A stretch of 64,000 bases of DNA from Gordius sp. MW1 (lineage: Eukaryota; Nematomorpha; Gordioida; Gordea; Gordiidae): positions 18,250,221 through 18,314,220 of the forward strand of contig OZ038527.1 in assembly GCA_964036665.1 (NCBI GenBank), in the 5' to 3' direction. Shown piece by piece: positions 1 to 12,196 of this stretch. The notes beneath the pieces were generated by a model. The model was not told the origin of the DNA and searched no databases. It saw nothing but the letters and a program-made list of their open reading frames with translations. The position numbers were made by a program, and so were the translations under genes. Positions within the stretch are counted from its first letter, which is position 1. Every line of letters starts with the position of its first letter.

Positions 1-2
1 TT

Positions 3-317
3 TGGCTCCGCCAATGGGCTATTTTCGCCCCCAAGAATAATGACATCCACGAGCTCAACAATCTCATTCTGTCTAACATTCAAGGCAATCCAATTACTTA
101 CAAATCGGTTGACACTGCTGTTGTTATTGATGACGCAAATTATGCAATCGAATCATTCAATTCAAATGATCTGGCAGGGATGCCACCTCACATTCTGCAT
201 TTGAAAATTGGCGTACCAAGTATCGCGATGTGCAATTTCAGTCAGCCTAAATTTTGCAATATTTACGTCTCGCTGTTAAACGCTAGATGTGCAACGTTGA
301 AGAAGCCACGGTTTTGA
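3..317 (+). pseudogene. Helitron helicase C-terminal fragment, cut by window edge
   Basis: The frame is open from base 3 to the stop at 315-317. It carries the late Pif1-type helicase segment of Helitron RepHel proteins: a WLRQWAIFAPKN block, then LAGMPPHILHLKIGVPSI and MCNFSQPKFCN. In the family this lies between the helicase core and the C-terminal signature. After FCN the expected GLRIAV continues out of frame because of a small deletion, so the copy is dead. The same segment ends both complete ~5.4 kb units further right (near 14,929-15,228 and 20,270-20,570). This copy keeps the APKN reading better than those two do. Similarity is judged by eye. Confidence 0.75.
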
Positions 318-1474
318 CTGGACATGTGCATTTTTAAATTTTATAACTCCGTAACAGGTATAGCTGCATATTTCTTCATTTTAGCCTATCTACTAATACC
401 AATATGTTTCTTCCCCACCAACCATATCAATCTCCCAGTTTTATTCTTATTCAAACTTATTTTTAGGTAAATTTAAGCATAGTTTTCTTTCGGCCGTCCG
501 AAGCCAGGCCCAAACCTGGCCCGATGGGTCGAGCATATCTTAACATCTCGCTGGTAAAGTGCGCCAGCATATCATGAATCGTACATTGCAAAATACACTT
601 GACATATCTTATAAATTAATGCTAGTATGTAAAAAAAATTTTAATTAATATTGAGATGTATAATTAGTTACGATCATTCGTCTACTTAATTAATCTTATT
701 TTGTTTATTTAAATTTGATTGTCTGAATTTGGAAGCAAATTTAAATTTGACTCGTGAAAGGTAAAATTTATCAACAAAATATTTTTAATTTGTATTTAAA
801 TAGGGCCGACAGCTGGCTGCTTACGCTTTCGAATTAAAATTTATTTATTTTTCTTGCTCGCTTTTTCCCATTTTTGTACTCCACATAATGTTTCTAAATC
901 GAATAAACACAATTTTTATACTTTTTTTTATTTTATTGAACTTTAATGAAAAAACGTTTCACAAATAATAAGATTTTGAATTTTTTAAATATCCTTTGAA
1001 ATTAGTAAATATAATTTGTAACCCACTATTATTTTGAATCTACTATCTATATTTAAATGAATTTTTTACAAACTTTGAGGGGTTTATGTTTAAAAATTGA
1101 TACGCGCTCCTCTATTAGTGTTAAATTATGATAATTTAAAGAATGGGGTTTGTTTTACCTTACAACCACAATTATGCTCAGATTTTCACAAGTATTTTCG
1201 AGGGTTATATATAAATACTAGCTGACCAGGTGTAAAAATGTTGTTTTGCTATATACATTACTTCTAGCAAATAATATAAATGTATGGGTATTATGTGGTT
1301 ATGATTGACATAAGAATGAAGCGTTGTGGCAATGTTAGCCTATAAAATGACCTTACATTAATCTTATTAATTTCATTTTTTTATACTTTATTAAATCAAC
1401 AAATATATTTATAGATTACATTTTTTGATACCTACATATACATCAAATTATGACGATTAAAAAATAATTCATCA
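318..1474. other. AT-rich stretch without recognisable gene
   Basis: I see only short interrupted frames here. A GC-rich patch near 490-530 contains paired ggcccaaacctggcccg-like sequence, and the rest is A/T-rich with poly-T runs. It lies between a plus-strand helicase fragment and a minus-strand Helitron remnant, so it is probably decayed transposon DNA, but nothing in it proves that. Confidence 0.4.
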
Positions 1475-3480
1475 CCAATCTCTAAGTGCGATGAAGTATA
1501 TAATATTTTTGGCTAGTCCGTCTTTAGCCAACACAAACAAACTGGATGGTTTACCCACGCGAGAACATGCAACGTATGACCGTGAGAAAAGCATGGTGTA
1601 GCAAAATTCAGGGTTTCTTCCAGAAAAAATGCTCCGGAGAGTATTTTCAACTTCCGGAGGGGGAGGGATTTTTTTAATTGCTAAACCATTCTGTATAATA
1701 TTTACTGATTATTATTGGTGATATAAGTGATATATAAATAGATACATACACGCATAATCATTAAATAATTTATGACTTCATGATGGAACTTGAGTTCATG
1801 CTTCCTTCAATCAAAACTCACCGGGGGGGGGGGGGTATTTGAAATTGTCCGGGGGGGGGCCCCCCCGGGCTCCCTACTGAAAGAAACCCTGGCAAAATAT
1901 CTACAAATAGACATCGTTTGGCCTTGCGCCTTATGGATTGTCATTGCGAAGGCCAATCTAATTGGAAATTGAATACGTTTGAATTCAATCGACACATCTG
2001 TGGGAATTATAGGATTCGTGGCTGCAATCAAAATGCTGACTTCTAGTTTTTTAATAATATTTTAATGACAGGGCCAATGTAATATACATAACAAAGAGAC
2101 CCCCTGTCCTGCCGAAACTGTCAGCATAATGCGGTCGTAAATGATTTTTTGCTCATCAGTCAGTAGTGGAACATTGCGAGTAACAATCGCTGCCATATTT
2201 AAAGTATTGTACTGCAGTTCAAGACTCATATCATTGTTGAGTAAATCAGATGTACCTCGATTTAGTTAACTCATACCAAAATGACTAACTTTAAAATTGG
2301 CAATGACAATGCAGGGATCCTTTAGCTATCAAAATGCTTCATTGTACAATGCGCCGCTGAATGATAGAGTTAGATCGTTGCACCTTGAAGGATGTCGATA
2401 TCATCAGTCATTGAATCTTTGCTTATACCACGTTTGTGCTTGGGGCGGGAAACATGCAGTCAACACTATAGCAAATAGTAGACGAATTTGCTTCAGTAAG
2501 CATACTATCCCGATGGTTGTCGTCTTCTATCAAATGACAATGAGCCGGTGACATTAACCGACAACAGTCGCAGTTGAAAGCACTCAGTCTGCCTTGGATT
2601 CATTGTATATACAATACCCAAATTGTTTGATTAGAATAAAACGGTCCATTCATGTGCCTTGCTTGCGGGGCATCCATTTTTTCGATTGAGTCCACATAAA
2701 ATAGCGTGGTATTTCTGAAAGGAGTAGTGTTCGTGCCAAGGCACCATAACCATCGGCCCGATTACACAATTCAAAAAAAAATGGTGAGTGTAGTTTTTGG
2801 TATATTTCTAGCACGATCAAGCGCTGTCCGTTCGCGAAAAATAAGCGCTGGCCGTTTTCTAGATCAGCTAATTGAATAACTACAGTACCCCCCGTTTATG
2901 AAATGTGAAACCGAAGATACGCTAAACAGCTTCATTGGAGCTGATGTACGGGCCAATACAGTAATTCGTTATTTCATCATTGTTTGAATGGAGGAGCATT
3001 CACGTTGGTATTTTTAATTTTTAATACATTCATTATTCACATACTTGCAAATATATTTGATGCTCTTCACCGAACTGCAGAACTGTACATTAATATGAGC
3101 ATTGAGTGTTTAACACACCGCAGCAGAGGTGAATATGGTACCACCCAAAGATTGCCATCTGCGTTACTGATGGTTTTAAGATTGTCCGCCATTATCGGTA
3201 CTTCTTCGACGATTTATTGGATATCTGTCGACATGTGTGGCAGTATCATTGATGAAATCTTTAGGAAAACGCTTTGTACATTTTCCATCTAACATGCAAG
3301 GCGATGATCGATTAAAATATCCATATGGGTCATGAATCATGTTTGTAGTAACAATATCAAACAATAATTTATCAGTGGACGGATTTGAAATCTATGCATA
3401 AATTAAACTATCGATTCTTCAGGACGTATTTTGTCGATGAACTAAGTCAAAATGTGAGCACGTGCTAATCCTCGCATTTG
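1475..3480 (-). pseudogene. Decayed Helitron RepHel gene (minus strand)
   Basis: Read on the minus strand from 3,480 down, Helitron motifs appear in the expected order in shifting frames. First comes the Helitron-like N segment (NMIHDPYGYFNRSSPCM, then GKCTKRFPKDF, 3,176-3,364). Next is NLWVVPYSPLLR (~3,140), then YISSNEAV and a TTLT-type block (2,750-2,960). IYTV...ECFQLRLL-like sequence follows (~2,600), then the helicase start LLTDEQKIIYDRI (~2,150). After a large deletion of the helicase core come FKRIQFPIRLAFAMTIHKAQ (1,900-1,990) and YVACSRVGKPSSLFVLAKDG (1,500-1,580). Stops and frameshifts throughout make it non-functional. A miniature element (1,609-1,891) splits the last two blocks; removing it rejoins them. 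Confidence 0.85.
1609..1891. mobile_element. hAT-type miniature element inside the Helitron helicase
   Basis: The termini are inverted: cagggtttcttccag on the left and the reverse complement of cagggtttctttcag on the right. Flanks are gcaaaatt (1601-1608) and gcaaaata (1892-1899), an 8-bp duplication with one mismatch, as for hAT elements. Deleting the element restores contiguity of the Helitron helicase sequence, which supports the boundaries independently. The interior is 283 bp with long C/G homopolymers near 1,821-1,867 and no coding frame. It is non-autonomous. Confidence 0.8.
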
Positions 3481-3678
3481 CCACTCATTCGAATACAACC
3501 AGCATCGTGCGAGGCCAAATATTATTGCTGATATGTTAATAAATAGAATACTTTTAATAAATAGAGTACTTCAGCCCTTTATATATCTTCTTCTTCTTTA
3601 TCAGTTATTTGGTCCCACAGTCGTGGGGTTTGTTTTGATTGTTTCTTCCATCATGATCGGGTGAGTGCCATATTTTTA

Positions 3679-4148
3679 TTAATCTCTTATTTTCATTACT
3701 TTATCCACTTGCCCTTTCCAAGTGACACGGGGTCGTCCTCTCCCTCTCTTGCCCGGTACCGCCATGTCTTGTCGCACACCGGATATACTTCGCCATTTAA
3801 GGCATTCTTTTTGGATCCGGGCATTGACTTTCGTTGCGTAACCTCCTTCTTGATGTAGCATCGAGCCGAGGTATGTAAACCTGTATACTTTTGGGTACTT
3901 CAGATGGTCATCCAGCGATGGGCTGCCTGTACCGTTCATTTCCATGTATACCGTTTTTTGATCCTTGACCTTTAAACCATATCCAGCTAAGCGCTTTGAC
4001 CACATTTCGGCTTCTTCGAATACTTTCTTCCTCGTTTTTTCGCAAAGTACTATATCATCGGCATATAGCATACACCATGGCGATGGCTTTTGAATGTCCC
4101 TCGTTCTCGTGTCTAAAAAGGGACTTAAAGCAGATCCTTGATGTAATT
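3679..4148 (-). pseudogene. LINE reverse-transcriptase fragment (RTE-like)
   Basis: On the minus strand the segment begins with HQGSALSPFL (the conserved QG-S-LSP block of LINE reverse transcriptases). It continues with MLYADDIVLCE, which holds the catalytic YADD motif. Next comes the typical post-catalytic FTYLGSMLHQEGG followed by INxxxxKWR-type sequence. The frame then jumps to GKRGRGRPRVTWKG, the basic tail near the C-terminus, so a few hundred bases between thumb and tail are missing. Both ends are truncated. The motif style resembles RTE-clade LINEs, and the same style recurs at 7.5-8.4 kb and 52.5-54.3 kb. Clade assignment is by eye. Confidence 0.8.
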
Positions 4149-4242
4149 ACATTGTTGAATTTTACAGTATTCCTGTAGGACGTCATAAAATTGCCTATGG
4201 TTGACATTTTATTAAGTGTCAAAACGTATAAAACAAAATTGA

Positions 4243-4370
4243 CGGCCCTATAAATCCAAAAACTCTTTGAAGCTTATTAAAATAATGGCTAAAGTCAAAA
4301 AATATTATTTTACCCCTCCCTAAATTTTTTTTGCCCCCCCCCTCAAATTCCAATGCAGGCTACGCCCATG
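4243..4370. mobile_element. Fragment of CGTAGCC-type miniature element
   Basis: The right end reads ggctacgcccatg, the reverse complement of the catgggcgtagcc terminus. The body (ataaatccaaaaactc ... aataatggctaaag) matches the complete element at 33,707-33,863. The left terminus is missing, so this copy is truncated. It has no coding content. Confidence 0.6.
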
Positions 4371-5690
4371 CTATATGGTATTTTTATAAGTAGAATACTT
4401 CAGCCTTTTTATATATTAAAGATTATTTACATTGTCGAATTTTACAGTATCCATGTATGACGTATGAAGTTTCTTATGATTGATATTTTATTAAGTGTCG
4501 AAATGTATAAAATTTTGATTAACGTATCCATGTATGAAGTCATGAAATTGCTTTGATTAACATTTTGTTAAGTGTGAAAACATATAAAACAAAAAAAACT
4601 GGACCGTCTTATCACTTAGAGATATAAAGTTAAAAGCCTATTCTTAGACCTACCAAATATTCGCCAAAATTTTCATAAAAATCGGTCAACCCTTTAGGGA
4701 GGAGTTTAATTACAAACTCCGTGACAGGTGAATTTTTTATATTAGATATTGCCTAACCTATGGTATGGATTAGATATCTGCACAGGCAGGCCCAGCCCGC
4801 GGGCGGGTACGGACGGACTTTGTATCATCAAAATTTTAACAGGTCGGGACGAGCTTAACAATCAATGGCTAGGATAGGCTTGAGACTTTGGAACGGGCTT
4901 GAATGGGCCTGACGTTTTATACATGGCCCAGAACGGGCCAGAGTTTATATAAACGGTCATGGAATCGCAAAGATGCTTAAAAGTAAGAATGATTTTTATA
5001 AAATTTATAGATTATTAATTGCTTAATTTTTTTAACCTCTAATTTTTGTATATCCTGTAGCATTCATTCGTTTTTCAAGCGCCAAATTTGACTTTAAAAG
5101 ATTTTAATTCTATTTGCTTTAGGTTTTTGCCTACATAATTTAAGATTATAGCTTCGTATATACTTATAAGTAAGTTCAATTACTTAGTTACAATGAACCA
5201 AAATTTTTATGTTTAATCATATCACAAATTTTACTGGTATAATTATTATTAGTGCCATAAAATTTAATGAAAATACTTTTGTTCTAATCTATAACTTAGG
5301 TGTGTTACATGATGTAAATAGATAAAATAAAAGTAAATTGTAGAAAGTGGAATATTCTCGTGTAATTTTTTTAAGTAGTAGTACTATATGGAAATTTATG
5401 GTGTATTGACTAAAATTAATAAATAAAATTAATGTAAATTGCTATTATCAAAAATAATAAATAAACCTTACTGCATAAATGAAGTTATAATTATTAAATA
5501 AGTATACTTAGCATTATATGCCAGCTGCCCACTATATTAGTACGCTATAATTAAATTTACTAAAAACCATGTTTAGTTTCAAACAACCCTGCTCGATACC
5601 ACGGTTTATATCAAGCAACTCTGCTAAATGCCCGGTTAGTTTATATCTCACTCAATCAGTAGCCATGACAACTTTAATCTTCCAGTGCTT
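4371..5690. other. Unassigned repeat-rich AT DNA
   Basis: Three diverged copies of a ~75-bp motif with the core ttttacagtatcc lie at about 4,154-4,235, 4,438-4,513 and 4,520-4,592, so the first precedes this stretch. At 4,768 the sequence tagatatctgcacaggcagg resembles the left end of the hAT-type element at 45,002, followed by GC-rich gcccg repeats to ~4,930; I found no matching right end. From 4,980 to 5,690 I see no gene and no repeat I can name. Confidence 0.4.
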
Positions 5691-5713
5691 GTAATCGGGT
5701 TATAAAGCAGCAT

Positions 5714-7080
5714 GTGCTCGTTATGCTGATGGTAATGGTAGGAGATATGTGCCTATTACCAGGTTTAGCACACAAGCAAAACCATTTCGAGCGTTTTAAC
5801 ATCACTATTCGTACCCTAATTCCCGCTGAGAAAAACTATGCAGTAATAGATGGGGAAGCATCAGCCATAATGTATGCGATTAATAAATTACATCAATATA
5901 TTTATGATCGTAAATCTACTATACAAACAGACCGTCACCCTCTCATATATATTTTTTAACTAATAATAGTTTATTAATGGGCTATAAAATTACACAGCTC
6001 TACAAATATTGACTTTGTGATCACATCTCGCAATCCGACCAATAATTCTGATAGAGAATTTTGTGCTGAAAAATAATCTGTTTTTAGTTATTACGATTAC
6101 TAGTTTTTTGGATATACGAGGTTGAAGGTGCAAATCGCGTCTAATCAGTGTGCGGATGCGCTCTCACGTTTGTGCCTGAAAGATTCTCCTCATAACCTAA
6201 ATTGAAAATGAGACGGCAAATTAAAATACAGTAATAGATGATTTGACCTTAAATATAAATAATCTTGAAGGAGAGACAGTAAAAGACACCGTTTTAAAAG
6301 AATTGATTGAGCTATTTCATAATAGATGGCAAGGCTCCACAAATAATGAAAACGTACAAAAATATGTTCAATTAAAATAATTATTTCTTTCGAAAACAAT
6401 CTTTTGTATTATAAAGATCGACTAATAGTACCGGATAAATTAAGGTCAAATATACTTAAAACTTTACACGGTGGCAATCCGGAAATAGTAGCCATGAAGT
6501 CGTTGGGGAGTTATTATGTCTATTGGATCAACATTAACGCAGATTTTGAAAAATACGTTAATGCTTGTAAATTTTGCCAAGTTGAAAGACCTAATATTAA
6601 AGAAGTTCCATTATACGCTTGGAACGTTCTAAACAAGCCATGGGAACGGGTCCACATTGACTTGGCGGGTCTTATTGAAAATAAATACTGGTTGGTTTGT
6701 ATCGACGCTTTTTCGAAATGGCCCGAGGTATGGTACTTAGAGAGATTTGTTCGACAAATATTATCCAAAATTTAAGAACAATTGCGCGTTTTGGGTTACC
6801 AGATATATAGTTAGTAACAATGGGCCCCAGTTTAAATTCATGGAATTTAAAATATTTTTTAAAAAAAATGGTATCGTACATTTTGAGGGAGCCCCTTACC
6901 ACCCCAAAACAAATGGTTCTGCGCAGATATACATTAGAACAATAAAAAGCATTTTTTTTTGCTAAGAAAAATTCGGGGGTAAACGACTCATTAAATTCGT
7001 TACAAGTACTAATCAGCATGCGATCGAGCCAGAACGTAACTACAGGCATTAGCCCCGCTGGCAATGTTTAATCGCAGGAT
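5714..7080 (+). pseudogene. Degenerate Ty3/gypsy pol (RNase H and integrase)
   Basis: Three broken plus-strand frames are in pol order. At 5,714-5,959 the RNase H block has AEKNYAVIDGEASAIMYAIN and a decayed TDRHPL. At 6,404-6,775 the integrase zinc region (LHGGNP ... CKFCQ) is followed by PWERVHIDLAGL and IDAFSKWPEV. At 6,747-6,965 the second catalytic aspartate region survives as NNGPQ, with YHPKTNG after it, but the glutamate motif is damaged. Wording is close to the intact gypsy at 22.1-26.0 kb (NPWERVHLDYAGP), so both probably belong to one lineage, this copy being much older. A G-run resembling a polypurine tract at ~7,370-7,382 may mark a former 3' LTR junction. Confidence 0.85.
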
Positions 7081-7463
7081 TCATACATCGCTAGACCAGC
7101 TAAAGAAGACTCGCGAGAAGGTTGAAGAATCTCTTTGGGAAGCAAAAGTAATACAAGAACAGGTGAACACGGAAAAGATGCCGGGATAGAGGGAAGGGCT
7201 TATAGACGCAAAAACAGCGCGACTACATATGGTATAGACGGAAGTACAAGAAGGAAACTCGGGGATGAAATAAGGGGAAGAAAAACATTAAATCAAGGTG
7301 CGGTCTGAAAGAAACATTCTAAATGATAAAAGGATTAACCACCTTACCGCTAGAATGGGAGTCATCTTTAAAGGGGGGGGGGGATAATGTAATGTATTAT
7401 TGATTTGTAATTGTCGTTGTGATTCTTTTTTTATGTTCTAGAAATGTGTATTCGATTGGAAGG

Positions 7464-8420
7464 TTAACCAATTATTATTATTTTACACCGTTTTTGTACT
7501 TCACGTAAACTGTTGTTATCCCCTTGTGAATATTTTATATTACGCTGAGGGTTTCCTTTGTCTGTGAATATGGGTGTAATCGTGCTTGATCTTTTAAGAA
7601 TTCGCTCTTCTGCTATCTTGTTAAGGAGATTAGTCATGGTCGTGCCTAATTGTTTTCGGCATACGTTCCATAGGAATTCCATATGGACCATTAGCTTTTC
7701 CTTTTTGCATCTTGTTCATTCGTGTCTTAACTTTATCCTCCTGAAACAGTTCGACTATACTTCTGTTTAGCTCAATATCGGGAAGTTGTCATTTGCAATA
7801 CCATCAGCTTTGCCTCCTTTGGTCTGTAATAGAACCCGAATCCCTGTTTTCTTTATTTCCTTAGTTAGCGTCTCACAATCGTCGTCTACGTCCCTGAACC
7901 CAAGAGTGTAGCCTAGTCATATCCTTTAGCCATTCGTATCAAATACGAGTTTTTTAAACCTTTCTCTTTTCGAGATATACTTTTCTTTCAAGATCCATAA
8001 CATGAGGACGAGGTTACCTGGCGAAATCTTCTCCCGGTAGTTTGCAATTCTTGATGCTCCATAGTCCTTTAGTCGTAAGAGCAGATATTCAATTTGACTT
8101 AGATAATCCCACTTCTATAGGTCACAATATGATCTTCGCGTTTTTGAAAATAGGTGTTATGTCGTATGCTTGGGATACTTAGAGAAGCTGATCCTTCACT
8201 GATCTTCAGACCATAACCATAGCCTCCATGATTTTGTTTATATCCGCGGTGATCTTTCCGTAAGTGGGAGTTGAAACGCCCGATTAATTAGCTTTTCATT
8301 TTGTCCTATTCCGCGTATTTAATTTTCAATTTAATCGAAGATTATGTCTTTCTCTGATTCTTTACACCATATATGGGGAGCATACGCTCACATAACGATT
8401 AGAAGGCCCTCTTGATATGC
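7464..8420 (-). pseudogene. Degenerate RTE-like LINE (endonuclease and start of RT)
   Basis: The minus strand preserves an APE-endonuclease stretch near 8,040-8,150 that reads HIVTYRSG followed by an S/T-Q-I-x-Y-like segment. This corresponds to the VTYRSG..SQIDY region of LINE endonucleases. Nearer 7,460-7,690 it preserves the pre-RT segment EERILKRSSTITPIFTDKGN, which corresponds to the WR.S...PI.K.KGD block. Frames shift several times, and no YADD region is left because the element stops near the gypsy remnant. The element at 52.5-54.3 kb shows the same domains better preserved. Confidence 0.6.
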
Positions 8421-8844
8421 AACCTTCACCCACCTTAATCTGTCGAAACAACGCTTACACCACCTTTTCCTTGAACAATAGGCTAAGAACGATACTCAAC
8501 CCGTTTCTAGGATTTGAGGACCCACTGTAGATAGTTTTATCCTTTTCATAAAACTCCTGAGCTTTGACACGTTTTACCTGGTCTCTTGCTTGCAGGCGAT
8601 TTCTTTTAGCATTTGTGTGACTTCGATGCTCTTTCTTGTCAACGTGCATCAACGCTTCCACATTTTAGCCACTATTCGCATTGTTTCCACAACAGATTTT
8701 TTTGCCATTTGTTCGTTTATTTGACGTAAACATTATAGAAATGAAGTGTTAATATTTAAAAAATTAAAGAGCGGGTATAAAACAAAATAAAAAATTATAA
8801 TTCTAAAGCGTCGCATGTGTCATCTATTAAAAGCGGCTAAGGGC

Positions 8845-9505
8845 CAACGATTTAAAATTGTCTTGGCTATAAAAATACCAATTTTTTGTTTAAGTAAAAT
8901 ATTTGTTGAATATTTAGAGGGCGGAAAGTGACGGCCGATTTTGAAAAGCTTAATGAGCCGAAAAGTCTCAGAGCACCAGGTAACGATAGGGGTAAGATAT
9001 TAAAAGATAGGAGGACCTGGTATCTTACCATTTTGCGGTCTTCAGCGAGGGTCAGAGCGTTTTTGAATAGGGAATTTCTAGTCTAAGGCCGATGGAATAT
9101 GTCATCAATCCAGAAAGTGAACTAGGATAAGCTTTTAGCCACTCGTGACCCGATCCATCAAAAAACTAAAAATTTAAGGTTGAAGTGCTGGCGGGCGTCG
9201 CAACTCGATAAGAGGTAATCAACGGAGCGCGTTACGTGGCCAGCGTCTCAATCCTTTTGTCTTGAGGTTATGGGGAAGGGGGTCTCTGGGTTGACGTTGG
9301 CAGACCAGACATCTAGAGCTTGTACAAACGATGGATCCTCATTTGGTGTTATTAATCGGCCGATAAAACATGGACCATAATGAGATGAAGGCTGCTAATG
9401 AGATTGATAAGTCGAAGCCGCAAGCTTTAGTAGGTAATGAGGCTTGGAGCCACGAAGAAGTGCTGAATTTAATGTTAAGGATTGCTTCTAGAGTGTTTAA
9501 AGCTA
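8845..9505 (-). pseudogene. Internally deleted 3' fragment of the WYLDD-type LINE
   Basis: The minus strand matches the C-terminal region of the LINE at 30.1-33.5 kb. NTLEAILNIKFSTSSWLQAS at 9,339-9,500 corresponds to the start of its last frame. The segment reading FDGSGHEWL (around 9,150) and the SRSVDYL-like stretch follow in order. The region encoding the cysteine-rich and RPDG motifs is deleted, and there are numerous frame breaks. It lies immediately left of the tandem unit, whose first component is another fragment of the same LINE. Confidence 0.8.
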
Positions 9506-9739
9506 TCGCTCGTAGAGTTGAACAGTAACTCTCATATATTTTCAAATTACACGGGCGGGGTATGCAGTGTGCGTCGTTTATGGAGGACGCCCTAGCTTTC
9601 TGTTGTAGTTCTACTTGAAACTATCACGATTTTGGATATGGTTTTTATAGCCGGTGCTTTAAAGTTTATTTGTAAAAATCCGTTGACATTAATATAATAT
9701 AAATACATGGAATATTAAAACCAAATTGCGTCAATTAAA

Positions 9740-10735
9740 ATGATAGAAATAAACTATTCTGATAGAGCATCATCGAGAGGATCTTCCAGAATTGGCCAGG
9801 AATCTGCGAGTGATTTAAAATTGTATTTGGCTATAAGGGTATCAAATCATTGTTTTAGTAAAAATGCTACCGAATATTTAGACGGAGGAGAACGTCTTCC
9901 TACCTATTTAAAAAGGGGGTTGCCAAAGGTGCTTGAACACGAAGCGACCAATGGAATAAAAATGTTTGAGGATAAAAGGTCTTACTAGGTTTTCGCCCCT
10001 CAGCAACAATAAAAGTATCATTGTTGTAGTGAGAGAAGGAGGTCAACACAGGTAAGTCTCGTATAGGTGAAAACCATTTATCCGTGGTAAAAGAGACCCC
10101 TCAGGACGCATACCTCTTTCCATCCGACTCCGAGATGGATGGGATCTTTGGCCTCTTAAGAGCACTTTGATATATGGCATTGGCCTTATTGTGTCGAGCA
10201 TATTTAAATTTGTTTGCCAGGCAGTTTAAGAAATGCCTGGCTTGTTCGTCTACGAGTGTGTGGCAATTTCGACAAATAAATGGCTTCCAAAATTTGACCC
10301 CTACTCTGAGCTGTGGAATACTTGAGTTCCGAGTCGTTCAGCATCCTCCCGTTGAGACGGTTGACTTCTAGCCACTCGTGACCTAGGCCATCAAACAAAA
10401 ACGACCTTAAATTAGAAAACTGGTGGCATCTCTACGCAAATTTAGATAATCAACGGAGCGCAACACAGGTCTGGCATCCCAATCGCTTTGTTGTGGGGTT
10501 TGTGGCAGAGGTGTTGCGGGATTGGTATTGTATTCCCAAATAGCTAAAGCTATAGTGGGTCCTCTTTAACCAAGTACAATCTTGATAGATATCTTGTACG
10601 GATTCGTAAGAAGAATGAAATGAGACTATAGATATTAAGGCAGGTGAGCCAATCCCTACCTGACGCCAACCCTTTTTTGCACACGGAGTTGTCGTAAGTA
10701 CAATAGTTTTGTCTCTCTAATATCCACACTTAGAT
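9740..10735 (-). pseudogene. WYLDD-type LINE C-terminal fragment (copy 1)
   Basis: Minus-strand frames match the LINE protein of 32.3-33.4 kb: MFDGLGHEWLEVNRLNG corresponds to FDGSGHEWLEAY, and upstream (higher coordinates) lie SRSVDYL-like and ISIVSF-like blocks. The terminal part has frameshifts in the RPDG/WDxTCID region. The plus-strand frame starting MIEINYSD in the same place is only an antisense shadow; the intact LINE shows the equivalent shadow on its own opposite strand. Confidence 0.8.
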
Positions 10736-11572
10736 AAAATGTGATGCCTTGTCATAATTTTTTATTGGTCCTGATTCCTATATGTTATAAAACCTTTAAT
10801 ACTAAATTGAAAAGTTATTTTGATCGGGCTTCAAATTTTACCTAAATTTTTTTTTATTAATTTATAGGCCAGTGTTAATTTTATTATATATATCACTAAA
10901 ATTCAGTTAGCTCAGAGATTAAAGTAGACATATGAGATACTATTGTTTGCCTCATGATTGAAAAATACAAAGTTAATAATTATCAGAATCCGGTTCATGC
11001 CCAATGCCATTTTTTAATTAGTCCTAGCCCGAGCCTAGTCCGGCATTTGTTTGGTCCATCCAGAGATCGAACCCAATCTGACATCTCTTTTGAACTCTAA
11101 CTAATGGACAAATATTGGGTTTAGTATTTATTTTAACACCCAAATGTATAATGAATTTGATTGCTATTATTGAAATTACTTAAACAACTATTACAAATAT
11201 CAATTTCCACATTTAAAGTTTGTTCAAAAATAACTATATTAGTAATTTTTAAAGAGTATATAAACCTTTATTTTGAACTTCAGTTTCAAAATTTACGTTC
11301 TAAAGATTTTTGCACAAATGCAAAAATATTAAGACCATATGCATTTTTGTCATCACAAAAGAAGCTAAAGAAACGCATTTTATTATTTTTCTATATTAAC
11401 AAGATTTAACTCTCTTTTGTCAAATAACTACAAAACTTTGTGGTTAAAATAGAGTGTTTATTTAAAAGAAAATATTAATTGTTCTAAATTTATACAAAAT
11501 GTTTTTTTTAATTAAGCGAACGAGCATAAAGAATGTCATATTCTATTTAAGTTCAAAACAATTTCAAAAAAT

Positions 11573-11821
11573 ATGTTTAAAGGTGTGTTTATAATACTTC
11601 TAATAACTATGGCATTAATTTCTTTGAATTACTCCTTACCGAATGTTGGGAAAGAAAATTTAGATCGCCCTAAAAGAGGTAAGAGTTATTGTAAAGTTTG
11701 ATATAGATTATATTTATACTTTATTATCACAATTTGTTCATAAATAAATATTTTAAATTTACTAGACTACAGATTCAAAACTTTCAATAAAATTCCAAAG
11801 GTAGGAAAATTGTCCAAGTAA
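11573..11821 (+). CDS. Candidate two-exon secreted-peptide precursor (copy 1a)
   Basis: Exon 1 (11,573-11,678) encodes a strongly hydrophobic start, MFKGVFIILLITMALISLNY, that looks like a signal peptide. A short spacer follows and ends in DRPKR. A consensus donor (g|gtaagag) begins an 87-bp intron (11,679-11,765) ending tttactag. Exon 2 (11,766-11,821) continues in frame with DYRFKTFNKIPKVGKLSK and stops at TAA. The precursor would be 53 residues; cleavage after KR would release an 18-residue lysine-rich peptide without cysteine. Exons in copy 2a are identical and differences I saw are in the intron. The splice model is inferred. I recognise no family; it could be a neuropeptide, toxin-like or antimicrobial peptide, or a chance frame. 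Confidence 0.55.
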
Positions 11822-12196
11822 GTTTAAAACGAATGAAAAAATATTTTGCAAAAAATTGTTCATATCGAGATTGATTAAAATTTTGACATTTTTAGGGATT
11901 AGATTTTGACTAAATTAAGTATTTTTTATATTTCAAAGTGGTCCCTCAATTTGGTGCTTACCTATAGTTGGGTGCGTAACTAAACTCCCTGGCAAAAAAT
12001 AGAATTATTTAGACAAATTTTTATACAACTATTTTAAAAACTTGTCTTTAGTATTCCATTTATATATTTAAATTTATTAATTTTGACATTTTGTGAATAT
12101 AAAGGTGAAATAAACAAATTCATATTATATATTTTTTATTATTCTGAACATGGTATGAACGTGATGCTTTAATTTAACGACAAAATTTCTTGTAAT

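Noticed and set aside
4768-4935. Complete hAT element starting tagatatctgcac
   Set aside because: No right terminus or target duplication was found downstream.
9740-9988. Frame starting MIEINYSD, repeated at 15,266 and 20,608
   Set aside because: It is antisense to a LINE fragment. The intact LINE at 33.1-33.4 kb shows the matching antisense frame, so it reflects LINE coding sequence on the other strand.
11054-11109. Functional tRNA gene on the minus strand
   Set aside because: It has a 6-bp closing stem and a B-box-like motif but only 56 bases, with no room for both D and anticodon arms; more likely a SINE or tRNA relic.
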